Source of the DNA: Girardinichthys multiradiatus
Lineage: Eukaryota > Chordata > Actinopteri > Cyprinodontiformes > Goodeidae
Direction: 5' to 3'
DNA: 64,000 nucleotides
NCBI RefSeq assembly: GCF_021462225.1
Contig: NC_061818.1
Coordinates: 14,543,276 to 14,607,275 of the forward strand
In this document: positions 34,151 to 46,900 of the stretch, piece by piece
How the letters are laid out: each line of letters opens with the position of its first letter
Position numbering within the stretch: the first letter of the stretch is position 1
Program-made: the position numbers and the translations under genes
The notes under the pieces: generated by a model
What the model saw: the letters and a program-made list of their open reading frames with translations, nothing else
What the model was told of the DNA's origin: nothing
The model's database searches: none

Positions 34151-35879
34151 ATAAACATTCACTGATAACAGCCCATGGGACGGTTACCTGTCATTTCAAC
34201 ATCTCTGTAAGGTTTGAAACCCTCTAAACATTGTTTTTTATGCTGAAAACCCCACTGAAATAACCAAGGACCTCACTTTCTTTATCACTGTTTTCTTTTC
34301 CCAAAGCTGTTGGCCCAGCACTGACTCCTTCAATAGGTGGAAAATATGTAATAGAAAGACACACAGGGGATAAATGGTCAATATGGAGCAACAGAGGGCA
34401 GCCATCGTTTGTAGACGGGGCCCCTTATGTACCTTTTAAGACACATCTGATGTCTGCCGATTGCTTAATCCCCAGAGGAACCTTTACAATCTGCACCAGA
34501 CTCCTCTTCTGCTCTCGCCTCAAATCTCTACAAAAAACAGGGATCTATTGGCACTTCCATTTGGTTGCTACTAATTTTTTTTCTCCTCTGGAGCTTTTTT
34601 AAACATTTGAAAAGGACCGATAAAAGTGAGAAGAAGCACTAAATATAGAAACTAATAAATGAAAATCTCCCGAAGCCCATTTTTTGATACCATTAGCAGA
34701 AAACTGAAGGAGGATGGAACAATCCTGATGAAAAACTACAGGATATAATTCACATAAAGCATGCATAATTCAGCAAGGGCTCCATGGTTGAGACCGCAAG
34801 CAGGATGAAGACGGCTATGAGGCTTGGGAAGGTTGAATGGAGGCAAGCAGGGCGAGGGAAGGGGTATGGGAGGTAAAGAGGGTGGAGGGGAAGGCGAGCC
34901 CCTGCGGGAAAACAACCGCTTTCCTGGTGAATATTTCATCCTCCTCTAGTAAGACACACAGAGGAGAGCAAGTGCAGTATGGTTCAGTAGTAGAAGATAA
35001 TAAGCAACAGAGACTTGATTTCTGCTCTAACTGAGTTAATCTCTACAAGCTCGGGTGCCTATTCTTGAATTTGAAGGACTAAGAATTGAGCAAATGTCTC
35101 GGGTGTGAATGTTAATTTAGACTGAGCGATTCCCCTTGAGAGTCTCAAGAGAAAAATCACACTATCCCTCTTCTGAGTCCTGATAACACAGACAAACAGT
35201 AATCATGTCCTCCCTAAAGCTGCCTTCTGTTTAACAGGGGGTCCCCCATACATCCTGACAGCTGCTCAAAAGTTCTAAGTCAGATGAAGGTCTCAAGATA
35301 TTATTTCTAGACATGCAAGTATGAAAATTTCATTTTTAGCAACCTTTTCTGCATTCTGCTGTGGTCTCTACGGTCATTCAAGTCTTTTCTCTGAAGATAT
35401 TAGAGGAGGATAAGTTTTTATTTCAGAGTCTGCAGAAAAACGATTTCCTGAAGAAAGCTGAGTGAAAACAATTGCTCATTTTGAGACTTTTATTTGAGCA
35501 GCCTCCAGGTTTTTTGAAAAATGCTCCTCCAAAAAACCTAAAGTGCTGAAAGAAAGCTTCAGTATTTCGTCTCGACATTCATGGACAGTGACCTCGGCCT
35601 TCCAGCCAGCCGGGTGTTTGTGAATGAGCAAAACGAGGATTGTTCCTGGCACAATGAAGACTTCCTGCACAGTTCCTACAAATTTACCATTATCAATTTC
35701 TCTTAAAAATGCATCATATAAGTGTTATTTAAAGTGATCAGTGTGTTGCCAACATCTGCACAACATGTATTTTTTCTCCTGAGCCACAGCTGAGAAAGAA
35801 CACTGTATGGATTTGCAGGTCAGTGGGTTTTCAGCCAATATTTTAAAACTTTAATTTCATATCAAGAATTTTATTTTCA

Positions 35880-36850
35880 CAAAATGTTTCAGAGACAAGT
35901 TGCTTATCTCATTGCGTTGCACTAACAATATCTTGAGCTTGATAAATTTCATTATCTCAAGATCACAAGACCTCAGGCTGGTTTTGCTGTGATAAACATT
36001 CAGTTAATTAATTTTTCAAAACGAGGTCTCAAGCTTAGTACCGATAGCAATTTCCTTCCATTATCTTGAAATAATGAGATATGGAACTCTTTGCTCCAAA
36101 TATAGCTTCACTTTCTTAGGTCATTATCTAAAGATGAGACTGTTTGTCACAACTTTCATAATATTTTGTAATAACGTGATATTTATTTCATGTTGACATA
36201 ATATCTAAAGGTCGTTTTTCTTGATCACAAGACAGTTCTGTGGGGATAACAATTTGATTGGTTGATTTTCTTGAGGTAAGATCATTCCCACCTGTTTTGT
36301 TATATCAATATTACCAAACAATGTAATATTATAATCTCTGCTGCAATTACGGTTAATCTGGTCTATCATCTTAAAACGAGCACATTTTGTTGTAGTCATA
36401 AAAGTTTGGTTAGTTCATCATCTCAAGATTAGATCACAAGTTCATTTTGTCCCCTAAAATGATTTCATCATATCACTGAACTCTTTATTGACACAGAGTT
36501 TTTTCGTCCTATTATTTGAAGATTAAAAGAGCTCAGATTAGCTTACTAATGATAAAGGTTTGGTTAGGTTAGATCTTGAAATCAATTTAATGTGAGGTTT
36601 TATTACATCATCACTTGAAATAATGAGATATTCAACTATTTGTTTTAAACTGTTTTTTGTCACATTATCTTGGAACAAAGTTTGTAATATGGATTAAGTC
36701 CCTATAACAGATTAATTATATTTTGCTGAGATAACCTCTCAAACTAGTATTGTTGTGGTAACCATGAGGTCATTGCGTTGAGTTGAGGTCTATAGCTCAC
36801 TTTGTTGTCATAATAATAATGTATTGAATTTTAATTTTATTCTTTAATTT
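35880..36850. repeat. Degenerate array of ATTATCTCAAGAT-like palindromic motifs
   Basis: About 15-18 variants on both strands at irregular spacing of roughly 40-60 bases, e.g. CATTATCTCAAGATCACAAG (about 35950), CATTATCTTGAAATAATGAG (about 36057), CATCATCTCAAGATTAGATC (about 36417), CATCACTTGAAATAATGAGA (about 36609). Looks like a very old tandem repeat of a self-complementary unit. Confidence 0.55.
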
Positions 36851-37907
36851 ATGAATATAATAACATCTCACAGCAGGTAGAGGAAACAATCCATTATTTA
36901 TAATCACTATTAATATTTAAAATCTGTCTAAAATTACTCCACTTTGTTTAGCAAGTCTGACTTTTATGCTCTGAAAAATTGAACACTGAGAAACAGTTTC
37001 TCTCATTAGTAGTTTTACTTGTTTACCTTAAAGCCAGACTTTGAAAATGGAAAAGCATGTTTCATATTTTTTTTACATACTTTTGGAGACTGTGTAGGAA
37101 CCCTGGCACTATCTGACCAACCGCTGTCAGCCTATCAGTGCGAGGACAGAGTGCTGTCATTAATAAGTAGTGTAAGCAGATCAATCAATTCTAATGTGGC
37201 GCAGACAGCATAGAAAGCGGAGTATAAACGGAGCCATTAGCTGTTAGCGGGAAACTTAATTACACAGGATGATAGTTTTATAACATCTAAGTCATCAGAA
37301 AGTCTATTGGTGAAGTTATTGGATCTATCCAGAGCAACAATTGAAAAAGTTGTGACACACCACACAGTGTGGATGTTATATTTTAAGTGCCTCTTGAAAA
37401 TGATGATTGGTTTCAAATACTTCAATCTACTTAAATGTGTTTACTTCACACTTCTGCCTTAAGGTGTAAAACAGTAGCCCAGCACACAAACTATAGGACG
37501 GCTGCTGTAAACTGGGAGCAGTCTGAGTGGTCCATCACATATTCCTGTGCGGAGTCCATGATTAGACAATATTTTTCTTCCAGCCAATCTGATGTTCAGC
37601 ATCCAGGTGGGCTTGTTTCAGATTTGCACTGAAGTTGGCAAGGTACGCTGGCCATGTGGAGGCCTAACGGGGGCAGAGAGCTTGCTGAAGTCGTGTAAGC
37701 CCACACAAATCTCCTGGCTGTAGATTTTGTTCTCTGCCAACAACAACCTCATGGGGTTGAAAGGTTGAAGTTTAGGTTTCCTGTGTGGGAGACTCGGAGT
37801 CCCGCTTTGTCAATTAAGCATTAACAGCCGTAAAGATCTTTCTGCTCTGCACTGTGGAAAATCATGCAAAATATCTGGCGATATATGGCTATGCAGTTTG
37901 GTCGCAT

Positions 37908-37985
37908 AATCAGAATCAGCTTTATTGCCAAGTTTGTACATACAAACAAGGAATTTGACTCCGGTACACTGCTCTTTGGTTTTGT
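37908..37985 (-). mobile_element. LINE 3' end fragment
   Basis: ATCAGAATCAGCTTTATTGC and CAAGTTTGTACATACAAAC, related to the 3' UTR end of the LINE at 3733-7105 (shared GAATCA tail and CTTTATTGCCAAGT) but diverged. Heavily 5' truncated. Confidence 0.7.
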
Positions 37986-38564
37986 TGTTGGAGAATTCCC
38001 TGAGAAGAGTCAGGAAATGCTCCAACATTTGTCTAATGAGGCATGCTGACCCTTAAGGTGAATGCAGCTCTGGGGAGGATGGAAAAGCAAGATGCTCATC
38101 AGACGGACAGCTGGATGTGCAGAAGGAGATCCTGCTTCCCCTCAGGCTGCATGCTTGCTGTGGGAGGCATGAGGTTCAAGGACTGACACTTCATCTCTCT
38201 CTCTCTGACTTCTAAGAAGCACCATCTCTGTCATCAATCATGCAAAGGCAAATCGACGGACATTCATAATGATGATGTCTGAATAAACAGTGTCAGCGGA
38301 CCATTAATCAGATTGCTTAATTGATTATATGGTGCCCCTGACCTGGGTTTCCTACAACCATAGGGGCAAATATCCATTAGTTTCAATTTTAAGATAAATA
38401 TGAACAAAATCTTGATTAGGACCACAAATAGTAATGATTATTCAAACAAGGCTTCAAGTATTTAAGTTACTCTTCGAAGCAACGCCGCGACCTGTGATTG
38501 TTCAAACTGACTAGAAGGGATCAGGCTCCGAACATCTCAGCCACGCAACCCGAGGTTCACTCAC

Positions 38565-38690
38565 CGTGTTGTAGCGAAGCACAGCCGCGGCGAAGAAGCA
38601 GCGATTAGCGGTAGCGTTTAATCCGCTTAGATCCCCATTCAAAACGTCAAAAAGCCGCTGCAGAAGACGGGACATGCGGGTTACCTCGCT
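38565..38690 (-). promoter_or_regulatory. ccdc134: Probable ccdc134 5' UTR exon and CpG-rich promoter
   Basis: The minus strand has a strong donor, AACACG|GTGAGT (GT at 38564-38563), in a CpG-rich patch (about 38.57-38.88 kb), the only one upstream of the coding exons. Farther upstream: an octamer ATTTGCAT at 38724-38731, a GC box (CCCGCCCCC, about 38911-38919) and a CCAAT box (about 38933). The transcription start is inferred, and the 5' end of the exon is a guess. Confidence 0.5.
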
Positions 38691-39184
38691 CGATCCTCAG
38701 GTGACCAGAAGCGGAGATGGTTCATTTGCATGCGGCTCTCGACGCTCCACTCCACCAGCGCCACGATCGCACCGGCTGGCTTGACTTGGACGAATGACAG
38801 CGGGCGGGCGCTGAACGCGGAGGAGGAGGTGGTTTCTACACGGCGGACTTACACAGACGCACCGGCGTCATAGTTCCCATGCTGATATCCCAAATGACCT
38901 TTCGCAAAACCCCGCCCCCAAACGGTCCTTGTCCAATCACACATCATTAGCATTTCTAGCTATGTAAGCTAGGTCCGGCATTCCCCAAGATGGTGAAGCG
39001 ATGCAAGTCAAGTAAAAATAAATAAATAAAAATAAAGACGTAAACATTTGAAGACAAGTCCCACACAAGATGCAGTGACAGTATCAAAGTCAATAGAAAA
39101 GCTGTCTGGTGTGTAAACGCTGTCTGTGTAGCCGGACATAATACTGACTGTGGTTTATGCCACGTAGATTTAAATCCCTTGCTA

Positions 39185-40450
39185 CAGTACACCCCTCGAA
39201 CTTTTTCCAATTTTATATTATAATTCGTTTAATTTTATTGGGATTTTATATAATAAACAAACATAACGTGGTGCATAATTATGAAGTAGAAAAAAAAACG
39301 TTTAGTTATTTTTTTTTCTACAAACAGAAATCTGAAAAGTGTGGCGTGTATTTATATTCGGCTCCTTTTACTCTGACATTCTCCATCCCCCCCAAAAAGA
39401 CCCATTCAGCAAACTGAATAAATTCAGCTGTTCTGAGAAGGCATCTGGGCTTTGTTAGAGACCATTAGTAAACACATCCAAGAACACGTCAGACAGGTCA
39501 GGGATAAAGTTGCAAGACACACCAAAGGTTTTCTCTTCAGAAGAAATCAAAACTGAACGTTTTGGCTGACATGCAAAACTCTACGTGTGTAGTGACATTT
39601 AACATAAAACATCAGCATGAAAAAATATCTGTACCCTGAAAACACCATCCCAATGGTGAAAAATGGTGGTGGCAGGGCCATGATGTGGGGTGCTTAACTT
39701 CAGGATGAATGGGAAAGCTGTTCAAAGTTAATGAGAAGATGGATGGAGCTAAATACTGAGCAATCCTGGGAGAAAACCTGTTAGAGATTGGGACAGTTCA
39801 CCTTTCAGCATAATGAGATTAAACATACAGCCAAAGCTACAAGGGAATGTTTCAGATTATAGCATATTCTTGTTGTTGGAATGGCCCAGTCAAAGTCCAG
39901 ACCTAAATCTAATTGAGAAAAGAGATTTAAAAGTTAATATTCACAAAGTTTCACCAGCGAATCTGACTGAACTTGGTCCAGTTTGCAAAGAAGCATGGGC
40001 AGAAATTATAGTCTCTAGATGCGTGAAGCTGGTAGAGACATTCCCCAAAAAACACGCAGGTGTAAATGCAGCAAAATGGCAACGACCAAATATTGCCTCC
40101 AGGGGGCTGAATGCAGATAAACACAACACAAAAAAATAAACTGAATCTATCACAATTGGTTCATCACATAAAATCCCAATATATTACATTGCAGATTGAA
40201 GTTATAATCAGGCATGGGCCAATTTTACATTGTTTATCTTTATTGGAAAAAAAAACCCAGATAAGAACTGTGGTTTATTGTTTGAAACGAATGCTTGCAA
40301 ACAACAAAAACTGATTATATGTTTGGTGCAATTAGTTTTAATGAGCAATTTTTTCATACCAGAAATTATTGTGATAAATGATTTGGTCCATATCATCCAT
40401 CCGTAGTTGTGACATTAAAAGAGAAAAAGTTGGAGGGGTATGAATACTTT
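39185..40450 (+). mobile_element. Degenerate Tc1-like element
   Basis: Left end TACACCCCTCGAACTTTTTCC, then TTTTATTGGGATTTTATATAA; right end AAAGTTGGAGGGGTATGAATAC and TTTTGCAAGAGG. The body has CAGTCAAAGTCCAGACCTAA and CCAGGGGGCTGAATGC. Lies between ccdc134 and the mei1 3' end. Confidence 0.75.
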
Positions 40451-40504
40451 TGCAAGAGGGCAACGTTTAAAAAAAGAAATAATAAATAAACGACAGCAGT
40501 GGTA

Positions 40505-40873
40505 GTTTCTTGGTACAGTGAACATTTTATTTGTCCTCTAAGAACACCCAAAACACCCTCCACCAGAAGTAAATGCAAAAAATGTTGAACAAAAATGTTA
40601 CCAAGGACATTTTTGTTCTACAATGACATTTCTTGCTCTCCCAGGAGTGACACCAAGATCTGCTCCTTTGGCAGTAAAGACATGAACAGTCAATGACAGA
40701 TCTGTTTTTTTCTTCAACAGCGGCTCAAACATAAACCTTCACAACAGTTCACTGTGCTGCTGTTACATAACTGAGGTGTAATGATGCACACAGACAGAAA
40801 GAACAATCAAAGAGATTCAGAAATAAAACTAAAAAAGTCCAAAAAATCCAAAAGTTGATGGATCAGCCTGTTT
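40505..40873 (-). terminator. Putative mei1-like 3' UTR with poly(A) signal
   Basis: AATAAA on the minus strand at 40531-40526, followed by GTTCACTGTACC, in a stretch free of recognisable repeats. Ends just before the Tc1 relic at 40450. Confidence 0.45.
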
Positions 40874-40917
40874 TCAGAGAGAACTCAGACATACAGAGGG
40901 ACACATCTCCAACACGT
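40874..40917 (-). CDS. mei1: mei1-like putative last coding exon
   Basis: 44 bases: acceptor GTCTTCAG, then in the phase left by the previous exon DVLEMCPSVCLSSL and TGA at 40876-40874. Very short, so tentative. Support comes from the phase fit and from the 3' UTR-like sequence with a poly(A) signal that follows. Confidence 0.35.
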
Positions 40918-43900
40918 CTGAAGACAAAAGTTAGGGATCAATAAATCCAAAGGTCAAAGTTTTCAATTAATAATTTAACAGAAAATACTTTAAACAAAAA
41001 ACAGCTTTCTCAAAAATGAGCTCACAATTACAATGATGTTACTTATTTAACCAGAGCTTCTGTCACAGTCAAATTATTTGCTTTCTTTTATCATAAGTCA
41101 AACGTGTAATTGTGTATTTCTGACCAGCAATTCCAATGTGGGATTAAAATCTCTATTAGCAAGACTATTTGTTGAGCTGCACAGGTACAGGTAAACAATT
41201 ATGAATATCATGAAAATGCAAAATATTTTTTGTCACTCATTTCAGAAAGTGACACTCATATATAGTTTAATGCCACATAGAGTGAAATATTTCAAGCCTT
41301 TATTAGTGGTATTTTTTTATGATTATGACTTACATAGAATAAGTCTTATGATTAAGACTTACATAGAATAGGGCTGCACGGTGGCGCAGTTGGTAGCACT
41401 GTTGCCTTGCAGCAAGAAGGTCCTGGGTTCGATTCCTGGCTGGGGGTCTTTCTGCATGGAGTTTGCATGTTCTCCCTGTGCATGCGTGGGTTCTCACCGG
41501 GTACTCCGGCTTCCTCCCACAGTCCAAAGACATGCCTGTTAGGTTAACCGGTCACTATAAATTGCCCTTAGGTGTGTGTATGGTTGTTTGTGTGTTGCCC
41601 TGCGATGGACTGGTGACCTGTCCAGGGTGTACCCTGCCTCTCGCCCATAGACTGCTGGAGATAGGCACCAGCTCCCCCGTGACCCAGTATGGAATAAGCA
41701 GTAGAAAATGACTGACTGACTTACATAGAATAAAACCCCAAAATTCAAGGTCGAGGAAATTTTAATTGTACAAAAATCGATACAAATTATACTTTAAAAA
41801 GGAATGCCAGACTGCTGAAAAGTAAGTTAATTTCTGTAACCTCCATACTTGGTTGGGGCTCTTTTTACACAAATTACTGCATCAATGCGGCGTGGCATGG
41901 AGGTAATCAGGCTGTGGTTCTGCTGAGGTGTAATGGAAGTCCAGAAAGCTTTGATAGCTGCCTTCAGGTCATCTGCCTTCTTGGGTCTGGCGTCTCTCAT
42001 CTTCCTCTTGACAACAGCCCATTGGTTTTCTATGGGGTTTAGTTCAGATGTGTTTGTTGGCCAGTCAAGCATAGTAACACCATGGTCACTGAACCAACGT
42101 TGGCAGTGTGGGCCAGTACTAAGTCCTGCTAGAAAATAAAATCATCATCTACATAACGTTTGTCAGCAAAAGGAAGCATGAAGTGCTCTAAAATTACCTG
42201 TTAGATGGCTGTGGACGTCAGAAAGCTCAATGAACCATAACCAGCGGATGACATGCCACCTAAAATCATCAACTTCACTCTGGACTTCAAGCAACAGGGA
42301 TTATTTGCCTCTCCACTCTTCCTCCACTCTGGGACCTTAATTTCTAAAAGAAATGCAAACTTTACTTTGGACCACTGAGCAACAGTACAGTTCTTTTTTT
42401 CTCCTTAGCCCAGGTAAGATGCTTCAGACGTCTCTGGTTCAGGACTGGCTTGACACAAGCAATGTGACATTTGTAGCACTTGTGTAGGATTCGTTTTTGT
42501 GTGGTGGCTCTTGATGCGTTGACTCCAGGTTCCATCCACTCCTTGTCAAGCTCCCCCAAATTCTTCAATGGATTTTGCTTCACAATCTTCTCACCTATGT
42601 TGCTGGTGCACCTTTCTCTACCACACTTTTTTCCTTCCAATCAACTTTCTTTGAATATGCTTGGATACACAAGTCTGTGAACAACCAGCTTTTTTAGCAA
42701 TGGTCTTTTATGGCTCACCCTGTAGGTGGAGGGTGCGTTACTCCTTGTTGCTGATGCATTTTTTCCTACCACTGAACTTTCAATATACAATATTTAATTT
42801 TCTGACACTTTGAATTTTGAGTTTTCATTATCTCTAAGCCACAGTCATCAAAACAAAGGCTTTATAATGTTTCTCCCTATGTGTAATAAACCTATATAAT
42901 ATACGAGTGTCACTTTCTGAAATGAGTGACAATAATTATTGAACTTTTTCACAATATTTAAATTTTTTGAGCTGTATTTATATCAGTGCATATGTTTTGG
43001 CAGTTTATATCATGATTTCATGCCCAGAATATATTCAGCTTGTAGGATGAAGACTTACTGCATTAGATGCCTTCATTGGACACAGATAATACCAGGGACT
43101 AAACGCTAAAAGCTTGTTTTACATTTGTCCATGCTTACTGACTCAGATACGTTTTTGGTTTTTGTTTTATTTTGCTGGTAATCCAAATAGATGTTGATGA
43201 AATTGCATCATAACAAGATTACCTCTCAGGCGTGTGTTGTTACCTGTTAAAAACCTGTTATGGAAACAAGCAACAACAAATTTGCTCGCTCACCCAGTGT
43301 CATGTAAATTAATTTTAGGCATCTCACTGGAAGTAAAGCAAGCTATTATTTAAACACATTAAATTAATAAATTAAAATGCAGCTTGTCTGCCAGAAACAG
43401 AATCAACTGAAAATTTACGAACCATAATTTAATGCGCCTCATGGATTATTTAACATAAATAAAACTTTGAGTTATTTTTATTCTAAATATTCCTATCACT
43501 TACTGACAAAACAGGCTTTTGGGATTATCTTCAAAAATGATTTCAGAACAAAAACATTTTGTCAGTAATTTCCTAAAACTCAGTCACAGAAAAATAATCT
43601 CCCTCTTCTTAATGACATTTATGTGATCTGGTATGCAAGCTAAATTATTTCCCGGCTCTTGTTCCCACGGAAAAAAACTCAGCAGAGGTCAGCAATGAGC
43701 AGGCTTGTGGTTAATAAGGTGGTGTTGGGATCCAGTTGAGAGGGTAAATCTTATATACATATAGTAACATTTAAGTGCTACAATATATAAAATTAAAATA
43801 CTGTAAAAAAAACTAATGATTGGAAACTCATGGTGTCACACCCTAATCAGCCAATTAACCCAAAACACCTGCGAAGGTTTTCTGAGCCTCTAAATGGTCT

Positions 43901-46900
43901 CTTGGTCGGCGTCAGTCAGCTACACATTGGGAAGACTGCTGATAGGACAGATGTCCAGAGGACAGTTACTGACACCCTCCACAAGCAGGGTGAGCCATGA
44001 AAGGCCATTGCTAAAGAAGCTTGTTGTTCACAGAGTTCTATATCCAAGCACATTCATAGAAAGTTGAGTGGAAAGAAAAAGTGTGGTAGGGAAAGGTGCA
44101 CCAACAATATAGGTGAGAGAATGTAGAAGCAAAATCCATTCAAGAATTTGGGGGAGCTTCACAAGGCTACACACAGATGAATCCTGCATTTGGGCCACAA
44201 ATGTCTTACATGGGCTATTGAGAAAGGGCACTGGACTGTTGCTCAGACGTCTAATGTCCTCTTTCTAGATGAAAGTAGAGTTAGCATTTTATTTGGAAAT
44301 CAAGGTCCCAGAGTCTAGAGGCAGAGTGGAGAGACACAGAATTGCTTGAAGTCCAGTGTGGAGTCTCCTCAGTCAGTGATGATTTTGGGTGCCATGACAT
44401 GTGCTGAGGTTGGTTCACTGGGTTTTCCGAAGTCCACAGTGAACACAGCCGTCTACCAGGACATTTTAGAGAACTTTATGCTGACAAACGTTAGGGAGAT
44501 GCTGATTTCATTTACCAGAAACACAGGCTGATCACCTCCATGCCACACTGCTTTGATGCAGTAATTTATGCAAAACAAGGCCCAAGTATTGAGTACATAG
44601 CAATGGACATACTTTTCAGAAGCTTGACATTTCTGTTGAAAATATCCTTTTTTATTTTATTATTTTTTTCATTATCTGTAAGTATCAAATTACAAGAAAC
44701 AAAGGCTTGAAATATTTCATTCAATGTGTAATTAATCTATATAATATTAGAGTTTCAGTTCCTGAAATGAGTGACAACAAAAAAAGAAAATAAATTTTCT
44801 CGATACTCAAATTTTTTTAGATGTACCTGTAAATACGTAAAAGTCTGAAGAAGAAAAAAGAAACAATATACCTGTGATTGTGTGTGTTAGAAAAAGCCGG
44901 CAAAAAAGTACTGGATTCGCTTTGGGTGATGGATACAAGACATTGGACAGCCTCGCGTTGCAGCTCTCAGAAGATGTCTGTGCTCCAAGCGACTCCATCA
45001 TTTTTCTCACTCTCAGCTTGTGCCCCTCAGTAGGTAGTGGAACACTTCTCTGGATCTAGGAGAACAATACGATCCTAAGTTCAAAGCTGGATGAGAAAAC
45101 ACGAGTACCATTACCAGACCTTTATAGAAAGAGCTCCTCATATACTGGAGTTTTGATATGTCTATAAATAATAAATAGGGTCAAAAGGTAAAAGGCGCTA
45201 CTGGAGTGAAACTGTATTTGAGCTGTCAAACAAATCAACAACAGTCCGAAAACTGTAAGAAAGAAATCCTACTTAGTTTACATTGCTTATTCCATAGTGG
45301 GTCACAGGGAGGCTGGTGCCTATCTCCAGCAGTCTATGGGCGAGAGGCGGGGTACACCCTGGACAGGTCGCCAGTCCATCGCAGGGCAACACATAAACAA
45401 TCATGCACACACTCATTCATACACCTAAGGGCAATTTAGAGTGACCAATTAACCTAACAGGCATGTCTTTGGACTGTGGGAGGAAGCCAGAGTACCCGGT
45501 AAGAACCCACGCATGCACGGGGAGAACATGCAAACTCCATGCAGAAAGACCCCAGGCTGGGAATTGAACCCAGGACCTTCTTGCTGCAAGGAGTTTGCAT
45601 GTTCTCCCCGTGCATGCGTGGGTTCTCACCGGGTACTCTGGCTTCCTCCCACAGTCCAAAGACATGCCTGTTAGGTTAATTGGTCACTCTAAATTGCCCT
45701 TAGGTGTATGAATGAGTGTGTGCATGATTGTTTATGTGTTGCCCTGCGATGGACTGGCGACCTGTCCAGGGTGTACCCCGCCTCCCGCCCATAGACTGCT
45801 GGAGATAGGCACCAGCTCCCCCGCGACCCACTATGGAATAAGCGGTAGAAAATGACTGACTGACTGACAGTTTACATTGCATTGCAAAAGTATTCACATC
45901 CCTTTAGCCTTTTCCATTTTGTCACATAACCACAAACTTCATTGTTTTTTGAAGGGACTTTATGAACTACACAAACACAGTATTGCGTATTTATAAAGTG
46001 AAAGAAAAATTATAAATATAGCTTCCAAAATGTTTCTTTTACAAATAAACATCTGAAAAGTGTGGTGTGTGCATGTATCAACCCCCTTTACTCAGATACC
46101 CCTAAATCAAATCCAGCGCAGCCAACCAAATTCAGAAGTCATCTCATTAGTAATTGGAGTCTAGCTGCAAGTAATTTAAATTCAGCATAAATGAAGGCCT
46201 CAGACGTTTGAGAGAACATCAGTGAACATTCAGTGTAACGAAGACCAAGAAGCACCGCAGACAGGCCAGGAGGAAAATGGTGCAGAAGTTTAAAACAGAG
46301 TTAGGTTTTTAAAACAGTATCTCAAGCTTTGAACATCTCACAGACCTCTGTTCAACCCATCTTCATCTGTCATCCATTAAATGGAAAGATTATGGCACCA
46401 CTGCGAGACCAGCAAGACATGGTCATTCACCTAAACTGACAGGTAGAACAAGGAGAGCAGCCAGGAGGCTTATGGAAACTCTGGAGGAACTTTAGACATT
46501 TACAGCTCAGGTGGGACAATCTGGTAACAGGATAACTTATTGTCGTTCTGTCTAAAAGTCTAAAAAAGGGTGACAAGAAGAAGGCCACTGTTCAAACAAA
46601 GCCATAAGAAGTCTCACTTGCTGTTTGCCACAACACAAGGTGTTCTACTCAGATGGGACCAAAATAGATTTTTTTGCTATATGCAAAATGTTATGTGTGG
46701 TGGAAAGCCAGCACTGCACAGCCCCCTGAACTCACCACCTCCACTATGAAATGTGGTGGTGGTTAGGCTTGTTGCAATAAATCAGAATTGTATGAAATAA
46801 ATAAATAGCATGATAAATTAAAATAAGCTGGATAATTTCTGTCTGCATTCTTGTTTGTTTTCCTTGTGTTTCCCTCTCTTTGTACTTAAGAGACTGGATG

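Larger units (their letters stand above)
34160..38560. other. Long ccdc134 5' intron: decayed motif array and LINE scrap, no exon
   Basis: Non-coding, A+T-rich. About 35.9-36.85 kb contains many copies of a short palindromic motif (listed). 37908-37985 is a LINE 3' end. The rest has no recognised feature. Confidence 0.4.

Noticed and set aside
35880..36850. CRISPR-like or phage-type regular spacing of short repeats
   Set aside because: Spacing is irregular and the units are diverged and on both strands; this is a eukaryotic intron.
41371..41440. Possible tRNA gene (A-box and B-box-like sequence)
   Set aside because: It is the head of a SINE: no acceptor stem pairing is evident and the SINE body continues directly.
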